Positions 10,197 through 22,000 of a DNA stretch of 44,683 nt are shown in pieces; position 1 is the stretch's first letter; each line of letters begins with the position of its first letter. Below the pieces are notes generated by a model. The model was not told where the DNA came from. It was given only the letters and a program-made list of their open reading frames with translations, and made no database searches. The DNA comes from Thamnocephalis sphaerospora (lineage: Eukaryota > Zoopagomycota > Zoopagomycetes > Zoopagales > Sigmoideomycetaceae): positions 1 to 44,683 of the forward strand of contig KZ992481.1 in the NCBI GenBank assembly GCA_003614735.1, in the 5' to 3' direction. The translations under genes and the position numbers were made by a program.

Positions 10197-11443
10197 ATGT
10201 CTACCACTACTCCCGCTGCAACTGATGACGTGAGCGCAACCAGCCAGGACGCTACTGCCGAGCCAGGCTCGACGGCAGACAATGCGGTGACTATCGAAGA
10301 CGATGCGCCCGCTGTTGCGGCGGCGCCAGTTGCGGCCGACGGCGACAGCAATAGTGCCGACGAACCAGCAGCGGTCGACCCCCCGCTCCTGTCGACGCCA
10401 GCAGAGCAGCCACGGCGGAATCGCCCTGGCACCAAGGGCGAGGTGCGTACACGGGCTGAGCGCCAGTCAGCGGCGACGGGACGCTTATGTCGGCCGATTC
10501 GACGCAGAATTGCAATCTGTGGCGCGAATGCCGCTTCGAAGGCATTCAGTCGCAGTTTGCATTGCAAGAATACCTGCAGGAGCTGGTGCGCATAGACCGC
10601 TCCAACGTGGAACGGCTGATTTGCGCGCCGGACGGACAGGATGAGGAGATCTGGCAGTTTGAGCACCTCCGGTGAGGCGTAGCGCACGGGTAACGCCGGT
10701 GCTGGTGCTGACCAGCGCAGTGTATAGGTTGCTCTGCCTTGACCTCAACTATCTGGTTATCCAGCTGGAGCCAGAGTGCAACAAGGAGTCGTGCCCGGAG
10801 ATGAAGGCGGACGAGTGGCTTTATTTGTGTGCGGCGCATATACAGCCTCAGGCGGTGGGTGGTTGCGGCCAAAGACGTCTTGTATGTTGTAGTCGACGTT
10901 ACTGATGACGTCTTGGCTGTTGCGTAGTGCTGCGCCATCGACTATGCCTTTCACACGCTGGATGGCGCCACGTCGTTACTGAACAGCAACAAGTACTTTC
11001 CCAGTCGGTGAGTACGGTTGATCAGATGTCAGCATGTATGGTACCAGCTGACCTTATCATCTTTGATAGAATGTCCATCATGCCGACGTCGCTGAAGCAT
11101 TTCCAGTCCATTGCGCGACGCTTGTACCGTATTTTCGCGCATGCATGGTACCATCATCGTGAGGTGTTTGATAGCTTTGAGGTAAGGCGTGTTTGCCCAA
11201 TTCGACGATGCAACTACACCGCTCACTGGGTGCTATTGACAATGTGCAAACGCGTTCTAGAGCGAGGCGTATTTGTATGAGCGCTTTGTCGCCTTTTCGC
11301 GAAAGTATGGTCTCATTCCAGACTCAATGATGGTGATTCCCGAACAGGGCAGAGCACCAGCTGCTGCCGGTGGTGTCGGCAACAATGGCTCACCCAATGT
11401 GCTGCGCTCATCGCTGGCCAACACAACGTCCACTGGCCACTGA
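10197..11443 (+). CDS. MOB4: MOB4/phocein-type MOB kinase activator
   Basis: A STRIPAK-complex MOB protein, expected in the cytosol and Golgi/endosome area, linking the striatin phosphatase scaffold to GCK/NDR kinases. Six exons (10197-10442, 10508-10671, 10728-10854, 10928-11007, 11070-11181, 11261-11443) give 303 residues. The MOB4-specific RRNRPGTK start of the fold, EIWQFEHLR, MKADEWLYLCAAH, AIDYAFHTLDGA, LLNSNKYFPSR and RRLYRIFAHAWYHH are all present. Zinc ligands C-x4-C (CNKESC) and the paired histidines (AH...HH) are intact. Human MOB4 is 225 residues. The extra length is an Ala/Pro/Asp-rich N-terminal tail of about 70 residues and a Gly/Ala/Ser-rich C-terminus. Fungal relatives are the Neurospora mob-3 type. 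The exact donor of exon 3 could shift by a few bases. Confidence 0.95.
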
Positions 11444-11593
11444 CACACGACTGCTGATGAGCAAGCGGTGTGTTTTCAGTCAATGTATTCTTTGGCGATT
11501 TTCACCATCATAGATGTGCTTGTTTATATGTGTCGGCCCGGAGCCTGGTGTAGTTGTTGGGGCTGTGACTTTTATCGATGAAGCGAACGCATC

Positions 11594-14114
11594 TTAGGTG
11601 GCAGAGCGTTCTGCGTTGCTGACGACATTGTCGTCGCGAGGATTAGATTCGCCATGATCTTCCGGACTGTTGCCGTCATCGTCACTGTCATTAGCGATAC
11701 ACGCTACATTGGCATCCTCTTTTACGACGCGCAGATCAATGGCATGTCGGAGCTCGGAAAGCATCTGTCCCTGACCCGCAGTGGGCCGTGATCGCGGGGT
11801 CCACACCGACTCGCTTACAGCAAACGCTTCGTCTTCCTCAGTCTTGGTGACAGTAGGCGTATCCGCCGGGTCGGGCCGATGGCCCTTTCGCTGCGTCAAG
11901 ACGCTCTTCAGCTCGCTCACCATACTTGTTGCTGTTTTGGCTTCTTGGCGTTCCTGCGCCTGCATTACGCATGATGCAAGGTTAGTCTAGCGCTGAAATG
12001 TAATGCGCTTTTCTATCGCAAAATGCACCTCTTTCTTGCGGCGCTCCCGCTGCAGAGCAATGCGCTCTTCACGGGTCAGTTTGTTCCCACCAGAGTCTGT
12101 ACGTTGACTGGCTACGCCTTCGTAGAGAGTCTCTTCACCTACAGGCTCCAGGACTGCGGGTGCACTCCAGTCAAAGGCAATAAGCTCGCTACTTTCTGTC
12201 TCGTTTCCGATGGAAATGGGTGCATGATTTGGAGATGATGCATCTGCAACGGAAGTAGGCACATTGTCATTGCCAGGATGCAGCAGTTGTTGCAGCAAAG
12301 CGCGCGTCTGTTGCCAATTCTCTTTCAACGCATCTATATCGGTGCCAATAGCATCCAAGCGTGCAAGCGATTCTAAAAGCGCATCGCCCGCTGTACATTC
12401 TGCGTCACCATTCTCCGGCAAAAGCGGTGCATGGATCATGTCGTCGCGAGCGAGCGCCAGCCTAGTTTGCATCATACGCAAGTGCTGTTGTAGCAAGGAC
12501 ATCCGCTGTAGGATAGGTAAGCGTCGATCTGCTGCCGAATCATCTGACGCAGATGTGCTGTGCTCTCGCGGATCTGTGAGTGCGCCTAATGGATGATAAT
12601 AGTGATGAGTGCGTGATACTGCAGCGTTACTCGTCATAGTGGAACGTACGCTGTTCTCGCTCTAGAGTCATGTCAACACGCTTACTCCGTAGCATAGCCC
12701 GATGTGCTGCGTCTTCCCAAAGTGCGCCAAGCTGACCACCGGCTACACCCATACGAGCACGCGCTACGGTTGATTGGTTAGCACGTGTGGCATGTGCATG
12801 TAGCAGTTCGTATGATTGCGTGAGGCAGGCGCGGCGAATAGCATGGGCCGTGTTGGCCGCTTGCTTCAACGCCAAAAGGCCAAGACGATCGTCGGACTCT
12901 GTCGCCGAAAGATCCAGCGAGTCGTATTCCAGCGATTTAACCATCCGATGGGCAGCGCTGACTTCTTCCGCCATAGGCACACCCACAGAGGCATCCACAG
13001 TAGCGTGCCAATCACCCAGTGTCTGCAGCAGTGTGGCACAGTCTTGTGCCGCTTCGTGAAAGGTCGCAAGCAGCTGGACACGCAGGCTGGGTGCTCGTCG
13101 CGCGCGATGGTCTTGCTCTATACGTGATATAGGCGGCAGCACTGATGTTCTAGCATTGCAAATAGGTCAAGGGGTCGCTGTATCGTATCTTGCCACCGTA
13201 GACAGCCTATTTGGCGAAAAAAAGGATACATGCTGTATCCACGCGATACCAGCTCGATTTCCTGTATCGTGCGGATTGCCTTGGCGATACTTGCATCTTG
13301 CGCACGCATAGCATACAGCAGCTCATCTAATGAGTGCTGCACATATTGGCGCGTAGTCCAGTTTGCCAAAAGACTCTACAGCATTTTTATCCAGTCAGAT
13401 AAACGGTCACTTGACATGGCGGCATCTGTCGTAATCACTTACTGTCATGGGCATTAGCAGCCACCAGCAGATTACCACTGCCACTGGTATTGCTATCCAT
13501 AGACTTGACATGAGTTTGATGCCATCGCTTTGCACTAGAATGGAGAACGCCCAAGCGATGGCCAGAGACAAGAGCGCACCGAGCCACGGCAAATGGCGCC
13601 CTGCCCGTGCCACCAATGAGCTTTGCATGGTTGTTACTGGGGCTGTCACTCGTTGCGCTGCAAACGTTGGCCCATCGGCAAGCAGACCTGATGCCAGCAG
13701 CGACTGTTCGTAGGCATCTAGAAGCTGTGTATCTGATGCACGCATATAGCCCGCCTTGGTAGGAATATCAGTTGGCTAAGCTGACGGCATTATGACATTA
13801 TGTAGCCTTTCGTCGCTCACCTTGGTGGCTTCAGTCGGTGACGCAGCTAGCCGTCTCCAGCATACTAGCAGCCAGTTGCGCAGGCGATCCCAGTGCGAAG
13901 GTGCTGGCGGCACCTCTTCTGCAGGCAGCAGAGCTTCCTCATGTCCAACCGCTGTTGTCAAAGTAGGCGGCTGACTCATTAGTTATGCATCGTGTCTGGG
14001 TCGACAGCAAAACATACATGCTAGATACTCGGCAAACGGCGAGTCCTCGTAGACGAGTGCTTCTGAAAGCGTAAAGTCCTCGTTCAGTTGAATGTATGCT
14101 GGGTCTGGCGCCAT
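11594..14114 (-). CDS. Vezatin-like myosin-binding membrane protein
   Basis: Seven exons close in phase (14114-14018, 13951-13821, 13754-13443, 13375-13230, 13149-12631, 12557-12029, 11959-11594), giving 699 residues. Two adjacent hydrophobic helices lie at about residues 131-151 and 157-178, forming a hairpin or double-pass anchor. Just after them comes the diagnostic motif IQEIELVSRGY, then PPISRIE across the next intron. This motif defines the vezatin/Inp2-type myosin-binding family known from adherens junctions in animals and peroxisome inheritance receptors in yeasts. The rest is mostly helical with a basic coiled-coil-like segment (EERIALQRERRKKE) and an acidic, disordered C-terminus. 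The intron 12558-12630 is the least certain; one intron ends in AAG. A role in tethering an organelle membrane to class V myosin is inferred from the family. Confidence 0.8.
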
Positions 14115-14198
14115 GGTGGCCGACGAAGAGAAGGTGGGCAAAGTGAAGACACCACTGCACCACTTGCTGTCCTTCTTCCTTGTCTGCCTGTTTTCGCC
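14115..14198. promoter_or_regulatory. Very short divergent promoter, vezatin-like / COG2
   Basis: The start codons of the minus-strand vezatin-like gene and plus-strand COG2 are only 84 bp apart. The segment is pyrimidine-rich toward COG2. Both genes must share this promoter or have promoters overlapping the opposite coding sequence. Inference from spacing only. Confidence 0.5.
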
Positions 14199-16744
14199 AT
14201 GACGACACGCTTGTCCAGCAGCTCTTCGCTTGCCGCCTCCAGTGAGGCAGAAAGTGGCACTGTCGGCGGCCGTCGTCAGAGACCGCAGCCGCTCACACTC
14301 ACAGGCGCCCGGTCCTTCTCTTCTGAGTCGCTGGGCCAGGCGTATGTGCCGGACACACCCTTTGACCTGGACGCGTTTCTGGCCACACGCCGCGACCGTC
14401 TTTTGGAGGAATTGCGCACTGAACTGGAGGTATTACAGCGTGGCATACAGGAACATCGGCTGGACCTGTTGCTGGACAACTGCGAGCAGCTGGTGCACCT
14501 GCCCAGTAGCATAGACCGGCTGCCAGAGCAGGTGCACGATGCGGACACTGTGGCTGCTTATCTGGAACAGCGTTTGCAAGTGCGTTCTACGTAACTAGTG
14601 CTTGCGAACGTGTGCGTTAACGATGTACCTGTCAATAGAGCACGCGCGATACTGTTGGTCAAGCGTATCGCGAATGGGATGCGACGCAGGCTGCGCTGGT
14701 GCAGCAGCGGGCTGTTGCGGTATGTGATGCATAGCATATGCAGCATCATTAGTGCTGGTAACTAATACGTGTGAATGCGCGTCTTTGGATTGTAGCGGCA
14801 AATACGCCGCTTACTGGCATTGGAAAAAGACATGGACACGCTGGAGGAGTCACTTGCACACATTGAGCGGTGCCTAGACAGCCGTGACGAGGCGTAGGTG
14901 TTTTACCGGCGTATTGCCGCGGATCAACTGCTGAACAAGCGTCATGCATAGTGAATATGTGATGCGCGCAGCTTTGCTGGAGCGTGCTACAGCGCTCTTT
15001 GCGCAGATTACGAGCGAGTGCGTCGCACTGCAGGGATATGCGCTGTCGGACGGACTTGAGCTGGTACAGACATATACTATGCAATTGTTCTCACGTTGTT
15101 GTGTGCATGGCTAACGATGGGCGTCTGAACGATCGACAGCGACTAGGTGATGTGCAAAAACGGCTGAGCGTGCTGCTGGTGGGCGCGCTCAAGACAGCTT
15201 TACAGGCCGTGTATAGCCTACCGGATGAGGTGTTTCTAGCCGGCAGCGCGATAGTCGAAAATGATACGCTCGTAGAAAGCGTCATTGCACTTCAGCGGGT
15301 CCATCAGCAAAAAGTCGCTCGCCAGCTGCTGATTGATATGTACATAGAACCGTACTTCAAATCTGTACGTGCAGGACAGATGGCGCGATGGTCTTGTTTG
15401 ACCTTCACTTGGTCACTAACTACTTTGTTGCCGCCTCGGTCGACATATAGCGGCTATCGCTAAAAGTATATGCCGAACAGCGGGTGCGCGCGCGTCCAAG
15501 CACTGGCAAGCACCCTTTGCTGCAGCTGTTGGACACAGCCTACGAAGGCATTACCCGTCGGCTCGCCTGCCTGGAGAATGCACGCAGCACCTCATCGTCA
15601 TGCGGCTTTGCACATGCAGATATCATGGGCATGGTATGGCCGGTAATGGCAGGTACGATGGAGGCAAACTTGGCATTTCTTCAGGATCTAGATGAGCCTG
15701 ATCGGTTTTCCGAGGTATGCTGCGGTCTGACTCGCACTGACCAACCATCCAGTGCTTATTCATGCGATTTTCTGCAATGATAGCACTACCATGCAATATC
15801 TCGGTGGATTCCGCCGTGCCAACACGATGCAGCTGAAAGCAAGCGCGAGAAGCAATGGTACATGCCTATTCACGTATATCTATCACACTGGCCATTGGAC
15901 GACTATTTTACAATTAGGTGGGCACAGGCATCTAGTGCTTGCGACTACGCTGCCGGCATCTCTGACAGTGTTTGCTGGTGTCTGCAGATTCGGCGAAATC
16001 ACCGCCGTGCTCAATGGCGCCATCATTCACAGCGACCAGGTAATAGATGATGCCAAAGACTTGTTGGACCTGCCAGCACTCCAGGCCACCACAGCGGTGC
16101 TCGCTGCAATGGAGCAGTGCTGGTCGGAGCGCGTGCTGCTCGACCCGCTGATACCGCGCTTTTGGAAACTTACCTGTCAGGTATGCCTAGCGGGCTAGGA
16201 TGGCATGTCTGTACTTGATTGCTCATCAATGCGCACTCCCTGCGGTGCAATTAGCTGCTGATTCGGTATGGCACATGGCTTGCCGGATGGGCAGCTGGAC
16301 AGGTTGATCGAGCCACACAGGATAGTCGCAAGGTGAGCTTATGGTGGGCGGAAACATCTTGTCGTTGTACTAATGCCAGCTGGCCCTGCAGCGAGCCACA
16401 TTCAACGTAGCTACCCGTGCTATGTCGCCCCTTCGCCGGCCTTCCAGCCGTGGTGCCGTCGATGCTGATGCAGGGGCACTGGCTGCCGCACGCAAGTGTG
16501 TTGCCGAAGCGGATATTGACTGGCTGCGCGGTGGATTGGTTGATCTGCTTCAGCGACATGTTCGGCCTGCGCTCCCTGAAGCCATGCAGGGACCATCACT
16601 GCAGCTGCTGGGTATGCTCTTTGTGGCGATCTTGCTCGTGTATACGCTCGACTTACCCATGTTGCGCTTCGCTCTACCCCATCTTCTGCAGAGGAGCTCA
16701 TGGCCAAGGTGGCACAGTTGGAGCTGGGGCGTGGGAGAACATAA
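14199..16744 (+). CDS. COG2: Conserved oligomeric Golgi complex subunit 2
   Basis: Lobe A subunit of the COG tethering complex, which recycles Golgi glycosylation enzymes by retrograde vesicle traffic. Eleven exons close in phase: 14199-14579, 14639-14719, 14796-14893, 14952-15063, 15140-15364, 15451-15714, 15784-15917, 15988-16180, 16255-16332, 16380-16611 and 16692-16744, giving 616 residues (human about 740). The N-terminus has the COG2 signature PFDLDAFLATRR followed by a helical LeeL-x-x-EL pattern. The C-terminal half has WPVMAGTMEANL, then KQWYMPIHVYL, RFGEI and CWSERVLLDPLIPRFWKL. These correspond to the 'KW-x-LPVYFQ-x-RF-x-EI' and 'CWSDE-x-xLPLL-x-R-x-W-x-L' blocks of animal COG2. 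Ser-rich residues 1-50 are probably disordered. The shortest intron is 47 nt. Confidence 0.93.
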
Positions 16745-17157
16745 CATACATTGGCACTCATCTGCACGCTTAAGCTGGTCAATTTATTGATGCTGCCAGC
16801 GATATGAGTGGCAACTTTATTCTCATGTAATGAACGACTCGACTTACAGCCCCTGAAGGAAAGGAGCGGATGGCGCCCGCTTGGCTGTTGATGAATATCG
16901 CACGGATCGTTTGTGCTCGGCCAGTGGCGTGCCATTGTGTCATTGAGAGCGCAGTGGTGACCATTGGATGTCGTGAAACCGATAAGCCCTGTTGACGCGC
17001 CCCTTTCTCCTACATGTTTCACTCTGTTCAGCACAGCGCAACGGCGCAAGTGTACGTATTTGTGTCCCTACATTACTATGAGTTGAAAACAACATTTTCA
17101 GGTTTTGTCTCTTTCATCTGTCGCCTCTCATTCCACTAGTTGACGGTCAGCGCCTTC
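16745..17157. other. Intergenic region, COG2 to dsRNA-binding gene
   Basis: 413 bp between two plus-strand genes. A pyrimidine-rich tract (TTTTGTCTCTTTCATCTGTC) sits about 40 bp before the next start codon, a common fungal promoter or leader feature. No convincing gene; short frames on both strands lack motifs. Confidence 0.4.
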
Positions 17158-18212
17158 ATGTCATCGCAGCAGCAGCCTGTCTCTGCGTTGCAGATATACG
17201 CTCAGCGGAATAGACTGCCGCTACCAGTATACACCTCACGTACACATCCGCAAGGTACGGGCCAAGTTTTTAGCTGTAGCGTTTCCGTCGGGTCTTATGG
17301 TCCCTTTGATACAATCGGCAACCGATTGAGACGAGCCGAGTGCTACGGCACCAAACGCGAGGCCAAGGAAGTGGCGGCATTGCTAGCTTGTCATGGACTG
17401 CGCGTTTTTGATACGCTGGAGGAGCGCTGTGCCTGCGAAACTACGCCAGCTCCGCTCTGGCAAGAGTCGCTTCGTGACGGCTCGGCACGGCCAGCGGACT
17501 ATCTACAAGCCGTGCCTATGCTATGCACAGGTGAGCTGTCTTGGGACGGTTTTGCTGGCGATGCGATGACGCAGACGGCATTGTGCTGACGGCGAGGCAT
17601 TGACTAGTCCACAATTGGCCGCCAGCCGAGTATAATGTTGTCAACAGACAACAGCTGTCGTCAATGGCGCATATGCCATACTTTTCGTGCACGCTGTCAA
17701 TGGGCTATGGGCGACATGTCTATACCACCATTGGTGTACATCGCACAAAACAGAGTGCGCGCGAAGAGGCCGCCCACCATGCGGTGCTTGATCAATTGAC
17801 GCGACTCAAATGCAAGTGTGGCAGGTACGGCAGGAAATCCGACGCAACCTCTATCGTCGAGACAATGTCATCAAGTGCATCGGTGGCAGATTCGGGCATT
17901 AGCACCATGCGAGAAGATGCGGGCTCCGAGATACCTAGCGCGGCTGCAAGCGATATTTACAGTTACTCAGATGCCGATAGTGTGCCAATGCCATCCAGTC
18001 TACCGTTCGCATCATTCCCAGACAGCGTGTTGAATATGCCGTTTGTCTATCGGAGTATCGAGAATGGCTTTTACGAAGCTGGGATTCAGCTAGGCGATTT
18101 TGTGGTTGCACGAGCCGTAGGTCCAACGCCCGTGAGTGCATATACGGCAGCAAAAGAACAGTTGAATAAGCAGAGGGCTAATCCGTCAGAGTGGAAGCCC
18201 CTCCCAAAATGA
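17158..18212 (+). CDS. Multi-dsRBD double-stranded RNA-binding protein
   Basis: Two exons (17158-17530, 17608-18212) give 325 residues. Domain 1 (about residues 8-80) has the dsRBD start ALQIYAQRNRLPLPVY, central strands, and the C-terminal KREAKEVAA helix. Domain 2 (about 130-185) has PPAEYNVV, YFSCTLSMG, YTTIGVHRTK and QSAREEAAHHAVLDQL. A third, weaker copy (about 260-320) has PFVYRSIENGFYEAGIQLGD followed by AYTAAKEQL, with degenerate RNA-contact residues. A Ser/Asp-rich linker of about 70 residues joins copies 2 and 3. No catalytic domain (RNase III, deaminase, kinase) is attached. The layout resembles TRBP/R2D2-like Dicer partners, where the third copy mediates protein contact, but that role here is inferred. 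The start is the first ATG after a pyrimidine-rich leader. Confidence 0.8.
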
Positions 18213-18546
18213 ATCGGCGCCAATAGCATGCTTTTGTGGTAGGATTGGACCGTCACAGCTAAACGTCTGTGAGCATTACTCCGTTTTCAGTTTATTCATT
18301 TGTGCGGGGCATGCTTTCAAGCAATATACTACATATAAAAATGGCGTCCTAGCCTCATACCTTTGGGCAGACACTGGGTTGAACCGCCACGTCTTTACGC
18401 GTTCTGCTCCTACAAGCATCATGGTAGATTAGTCGTAGTGCCGAGTCGGCAAACTTGTATTATCTTGTTGGCGCGAACCCATGTAAGCGACGACAAGATT
18501 TAGTTTATCGTGCGCGTTTCCGATGCGTTAGGTTGCCCCGGGGTGA
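18213..18546. other. Intergenic region between 3' ends
   Basis: 334 bp between the dsRNA-binding gene stop and the end of a weak minus-strand gene model. AT-rich TACATATAAAAAT near 18330-18345 could serve 3'-end formation. Nothing else is recognisable. Confidence 0.35.
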
Positions 18547-18979
18547 TCATTTGCGCTGCTTTTCTATGTTAATGACCCCTCGCCTACTTTCTTCCTGTGC
18601 TTGGCTTTCACTTTTCTTCACCACGGTGTCTTGCATCGCGCTGACTGCTGTTTTACAGATATATCGGCTGCTTTGCACTGCATTTCACTTCGGAAACAAT
18701 ATCATTGCAGGTACCTCTGGCATCGCCATCGCTAGCTTCTCGTTCCGCATCTTGAGCTGCTGCAACAGCGCCATCGCGTGAAATGTGCATGTCTGCTTTT
18801 TGAGACTGCCAGTGGTGCTGGCGGCATGCTGGCCCCATTCACTAGCGGGCTGGTTTGTGTGGCCGGTACCACTGGCGTGTCCATATGCTAGACTGACAAA
18901 CGATGTTTGTCGTTGCTACCGTCTGCTAACGTTTATTCGTTGCGCTAATACACACTACGATCGGATTGTATTCATCCAT
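18547..18979 (-). CDS. Small hypothetical protein, weak three-exon model
   Basis: Three exons close in phase on the minus strand: 18979-18959, 18915-18689 and 18640-18547. They would encode 113 residues. The second exon is an open frame of about 75 codons with a helical, charged core (LLQQLKMRNEKLAM). The third is a short charged tail (KKSESQAQEESRR) before the stop. The introns (43 and 48 nt) have weak donors. It starts 60 bp downstream of the VPS10 stop on the same strand. I recognise no family. It could be a real small coiled-coil protein or the VPS10 3' untranslated region; transcript data would decide. Confidence 0.3.
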
Positions 18980-19039
18980 TTGTACGGGCGCCTAGACAGT
19001 TATTCGTCTTGCAAATACTCGAGCTGCTGTAGCAAAAGA

Positions 19040-22000
19040 TTACATGTCAATGAGCTCTGCATCGCTAAACACCTCGTCATCAAATAGGAACTCGTTGCTA
19101 CCACGACGCTGCCGCTGTTGACCGAGGCGGGTGTACGGTACGCGGCGGAAGCAATTGCCAATGGCCGTCGGCAGCGATCCAGCGTTGATGCGCGGCAACG
19201 CCGGTAGCTGAACATGCGGCAGGCGAATACGCGGTAACCGGATACGCCCGATAAAGTTCTGGATCTGATACGGCAGCATACTGGTTGTGGAAGATACAAA
19301 AGGTTAGTCATTGCGGCTACGACATCATGGCAAGTTGAGTGCATACCGCTGGATTCGACTCAGCTTTCCTGAGCGCACTAGCAAAAAGCCAGCTGCGGTG
19401 ACAATGCCAATCCAGAAAAAGACCACAAACACGCGCCAAACTGTGCTCGAGCCTACATTTGCCCATCCAAATCAGCAATATTGCACGGCACGCATGCCCG
19501 GGTCATGCTTACCGTTACAGGCAACTGCTTCGCTCGTGTCAAGCTCTAGGCCACCGGCACACGTTGAAAGCGGTACTTTGCGGTATCTAGGCATAAAAGG
19601 AAGACAACATGAGACGTAGCAGAGACAATGCAGCCATGCAGCAACACACTTACCCGGTAGATACATGCGTCATGCCATCTGCGTCGCATGTAGTTTGTGG
19701 CGGTGCTGTGATGCCCTCTGCCAACACACACTTGTTCTCTCCGCTGCGCACAAAGTTGAAGTCACTGCAGTGTCCCAGCGATGTTTGTGAGCATACGATT
19801 AAGTTGTTCAGAGGCTACCGTCGTACCATTCAAAGTCGGCGCTTGTGCATGTGCAATTGCGAATCTGCTTTTCAGCGCCTGCAAATTTGTGTCCAATAAA
19901 ACAGTCATGATCCGGGATGCGCCTTACATATTGCGTCTGTGTGTTGTGTTAGCATGTAAGCAAGTCCATTTATGCGCACGCTTGCACTACTAACCACATG
20001 GCCAAACAGGCACTCGTGATCTTTGCTATTACCGGTCGGACTCCACAGCTCAAAATCGTTAGCGCTAGTATCTTCCATGTTCAACACACCTAGATCAATG
20101 CTATTGGTGTCAGCAATGCAACTTTGATACGGCGTTCTGCGGATATAGCACGTACACTTTCGTTGCAGCAGCCCACTAAAGTCCAGCTGCACCACCACTT
20201 GACGCGTAGTACCACGGCCGGCGGTACCGTAAAGTAGGAAGCGTCGACTGGTCGAGCTCGGCTCAGTGGTCAGCGTTGCCACGCGCACTTTCTTGTTGGA
20301 CGGAGTAAAGTAGAACTTGTCAAAGGAGGCGCCTTCGTCGAGCGAGTAGCTACATTATCGCAGATACGCGTTAGTAGCGTGCACACATGGAACTGCAGCC
20401 CATCAAATCTCTACGCACAGGACATGGTCTACAGGGCCTCGGTCGTCCACCAGCACCAGGATGCCGCCGTGGTCGCCAAACTCGTATAGATGGGGGCCGC
20501 GCTGAATCGCGCGCCACGTGTGACCAGCGTCGCGCGTCAAAAAGGTGTCGCTCTCGTCATAGGTGCTCAAGTGGTTGCCCACGTTGCCGACGCCCATCAT
20601 GACACCAACAGCCGTTGGTGCGCTAAAGATGTTGGTGGGATCCTCCTTTTCGGTAAAGCTATGCAGCGACAGCGAGCATGGCGGTGACTATTGTGGCCGC
20701 ACATTAGCAACTGCTGGGAAGCATTCCATGCTACAGCTACGTACTGGGCACCGGTAAGTGCGTCCACTGGGATCTTTCTTTGGTGCCGTGAGTGGTTTCC
20801 ACGTGCGCCCTGTAAGACGAATGTTAGCAGCAAGCACATAATAGCAAGACATGCGCCCAAGAGCAGCTTACCGTTGTCGTAGGTAATAAGCGAGCGTAAC
20901 TTCTTTTCCTCGCCAGCTGACACTTCGGCTGGGTTGGACACCTGGTTGGTCATGGCCACGCCCTCGATGCCGGCGGCGCGCTCAAAGTCAACGTAGCCCT
21001 TGTTGTCACGATTGACCGATGCAAGTGCTCGCTCATAGTATGTGCTGTTCCAGTTGGAGCTGTAGACTGTGCCCCATCCTGCATTGCGCTTCGACGATTC
21101 GGTGACATGCAGGAAAACGGTACGCTTTACCGGCTCTAGCAGTGTATAAGCCTGCAGATTCGCACCGTGCGTTTGGCACGGTGGTAAGCATGACGCGAAG
21201 AGTGCTGCGTGCTATTTTACCCTGTGGTACTTGCCGTATTGATGACATTTTGACCCTTAGGGAATTGTGCGGCCGCAAAATCGCGTGCGTTGGTGGACAC
21301 ATGCATCGTCAGACCCTTGCCGCCCGATGCCGTCTACAGGCGGATACAGTCGATTTGCGCAGATACGTAAGCGGATGGCAATTTCGCGTCCCGCGCATCA
21401 ATACGAACCACGGCAACCATAAGGAATTCGTCGATTAGCGAGAACCCGGTGATACTATCAAAGACAGTCTGCTTGTTGCTGAAGAATTTGTCGCCAACTA
21501 CCAGCTGCAGCGGATTGTCGACAAAACTGCGCTGCGAACCCTCCTTGCGCTGGTATACTTCACAAAGCACTACATCCTCCGCGTATGCGGAAAACTTGGC
21601 GCTGGCTGCCCAGTTGCACGTGCGTACATAAGACTCGATTGCCTTCCAATCCGAGCCGCCGTTCTGACTGACGAATGCCTGAAATACACGCATACGGTGA
21701 ATCGGTTAAACGCAGTCTACTAGCCTGATGGGTAAGCGCGGTTACCTTAGCCTGACATTCTGTGCTGTCGCGGCGATCCTTGCTAGCCCGAGTGCTACCG
21801 CAGCCAGCCTGGCCCAGATACAACAGCCACCTGGGTTGCTTAGGATGGAACTGAAAGATAGGTGTATCAAAGATACTTGGCGATAGGGGCACACTCAGGG
21901 GCTGAAGTGTCGTGCCTCTGTCGTCAGTGACATAGTGCTTGCTGTTGGCAGTGACAAAAATGGCCTAGGATTGCAGCGGTGGGTCAGAATCACTCCGAGC

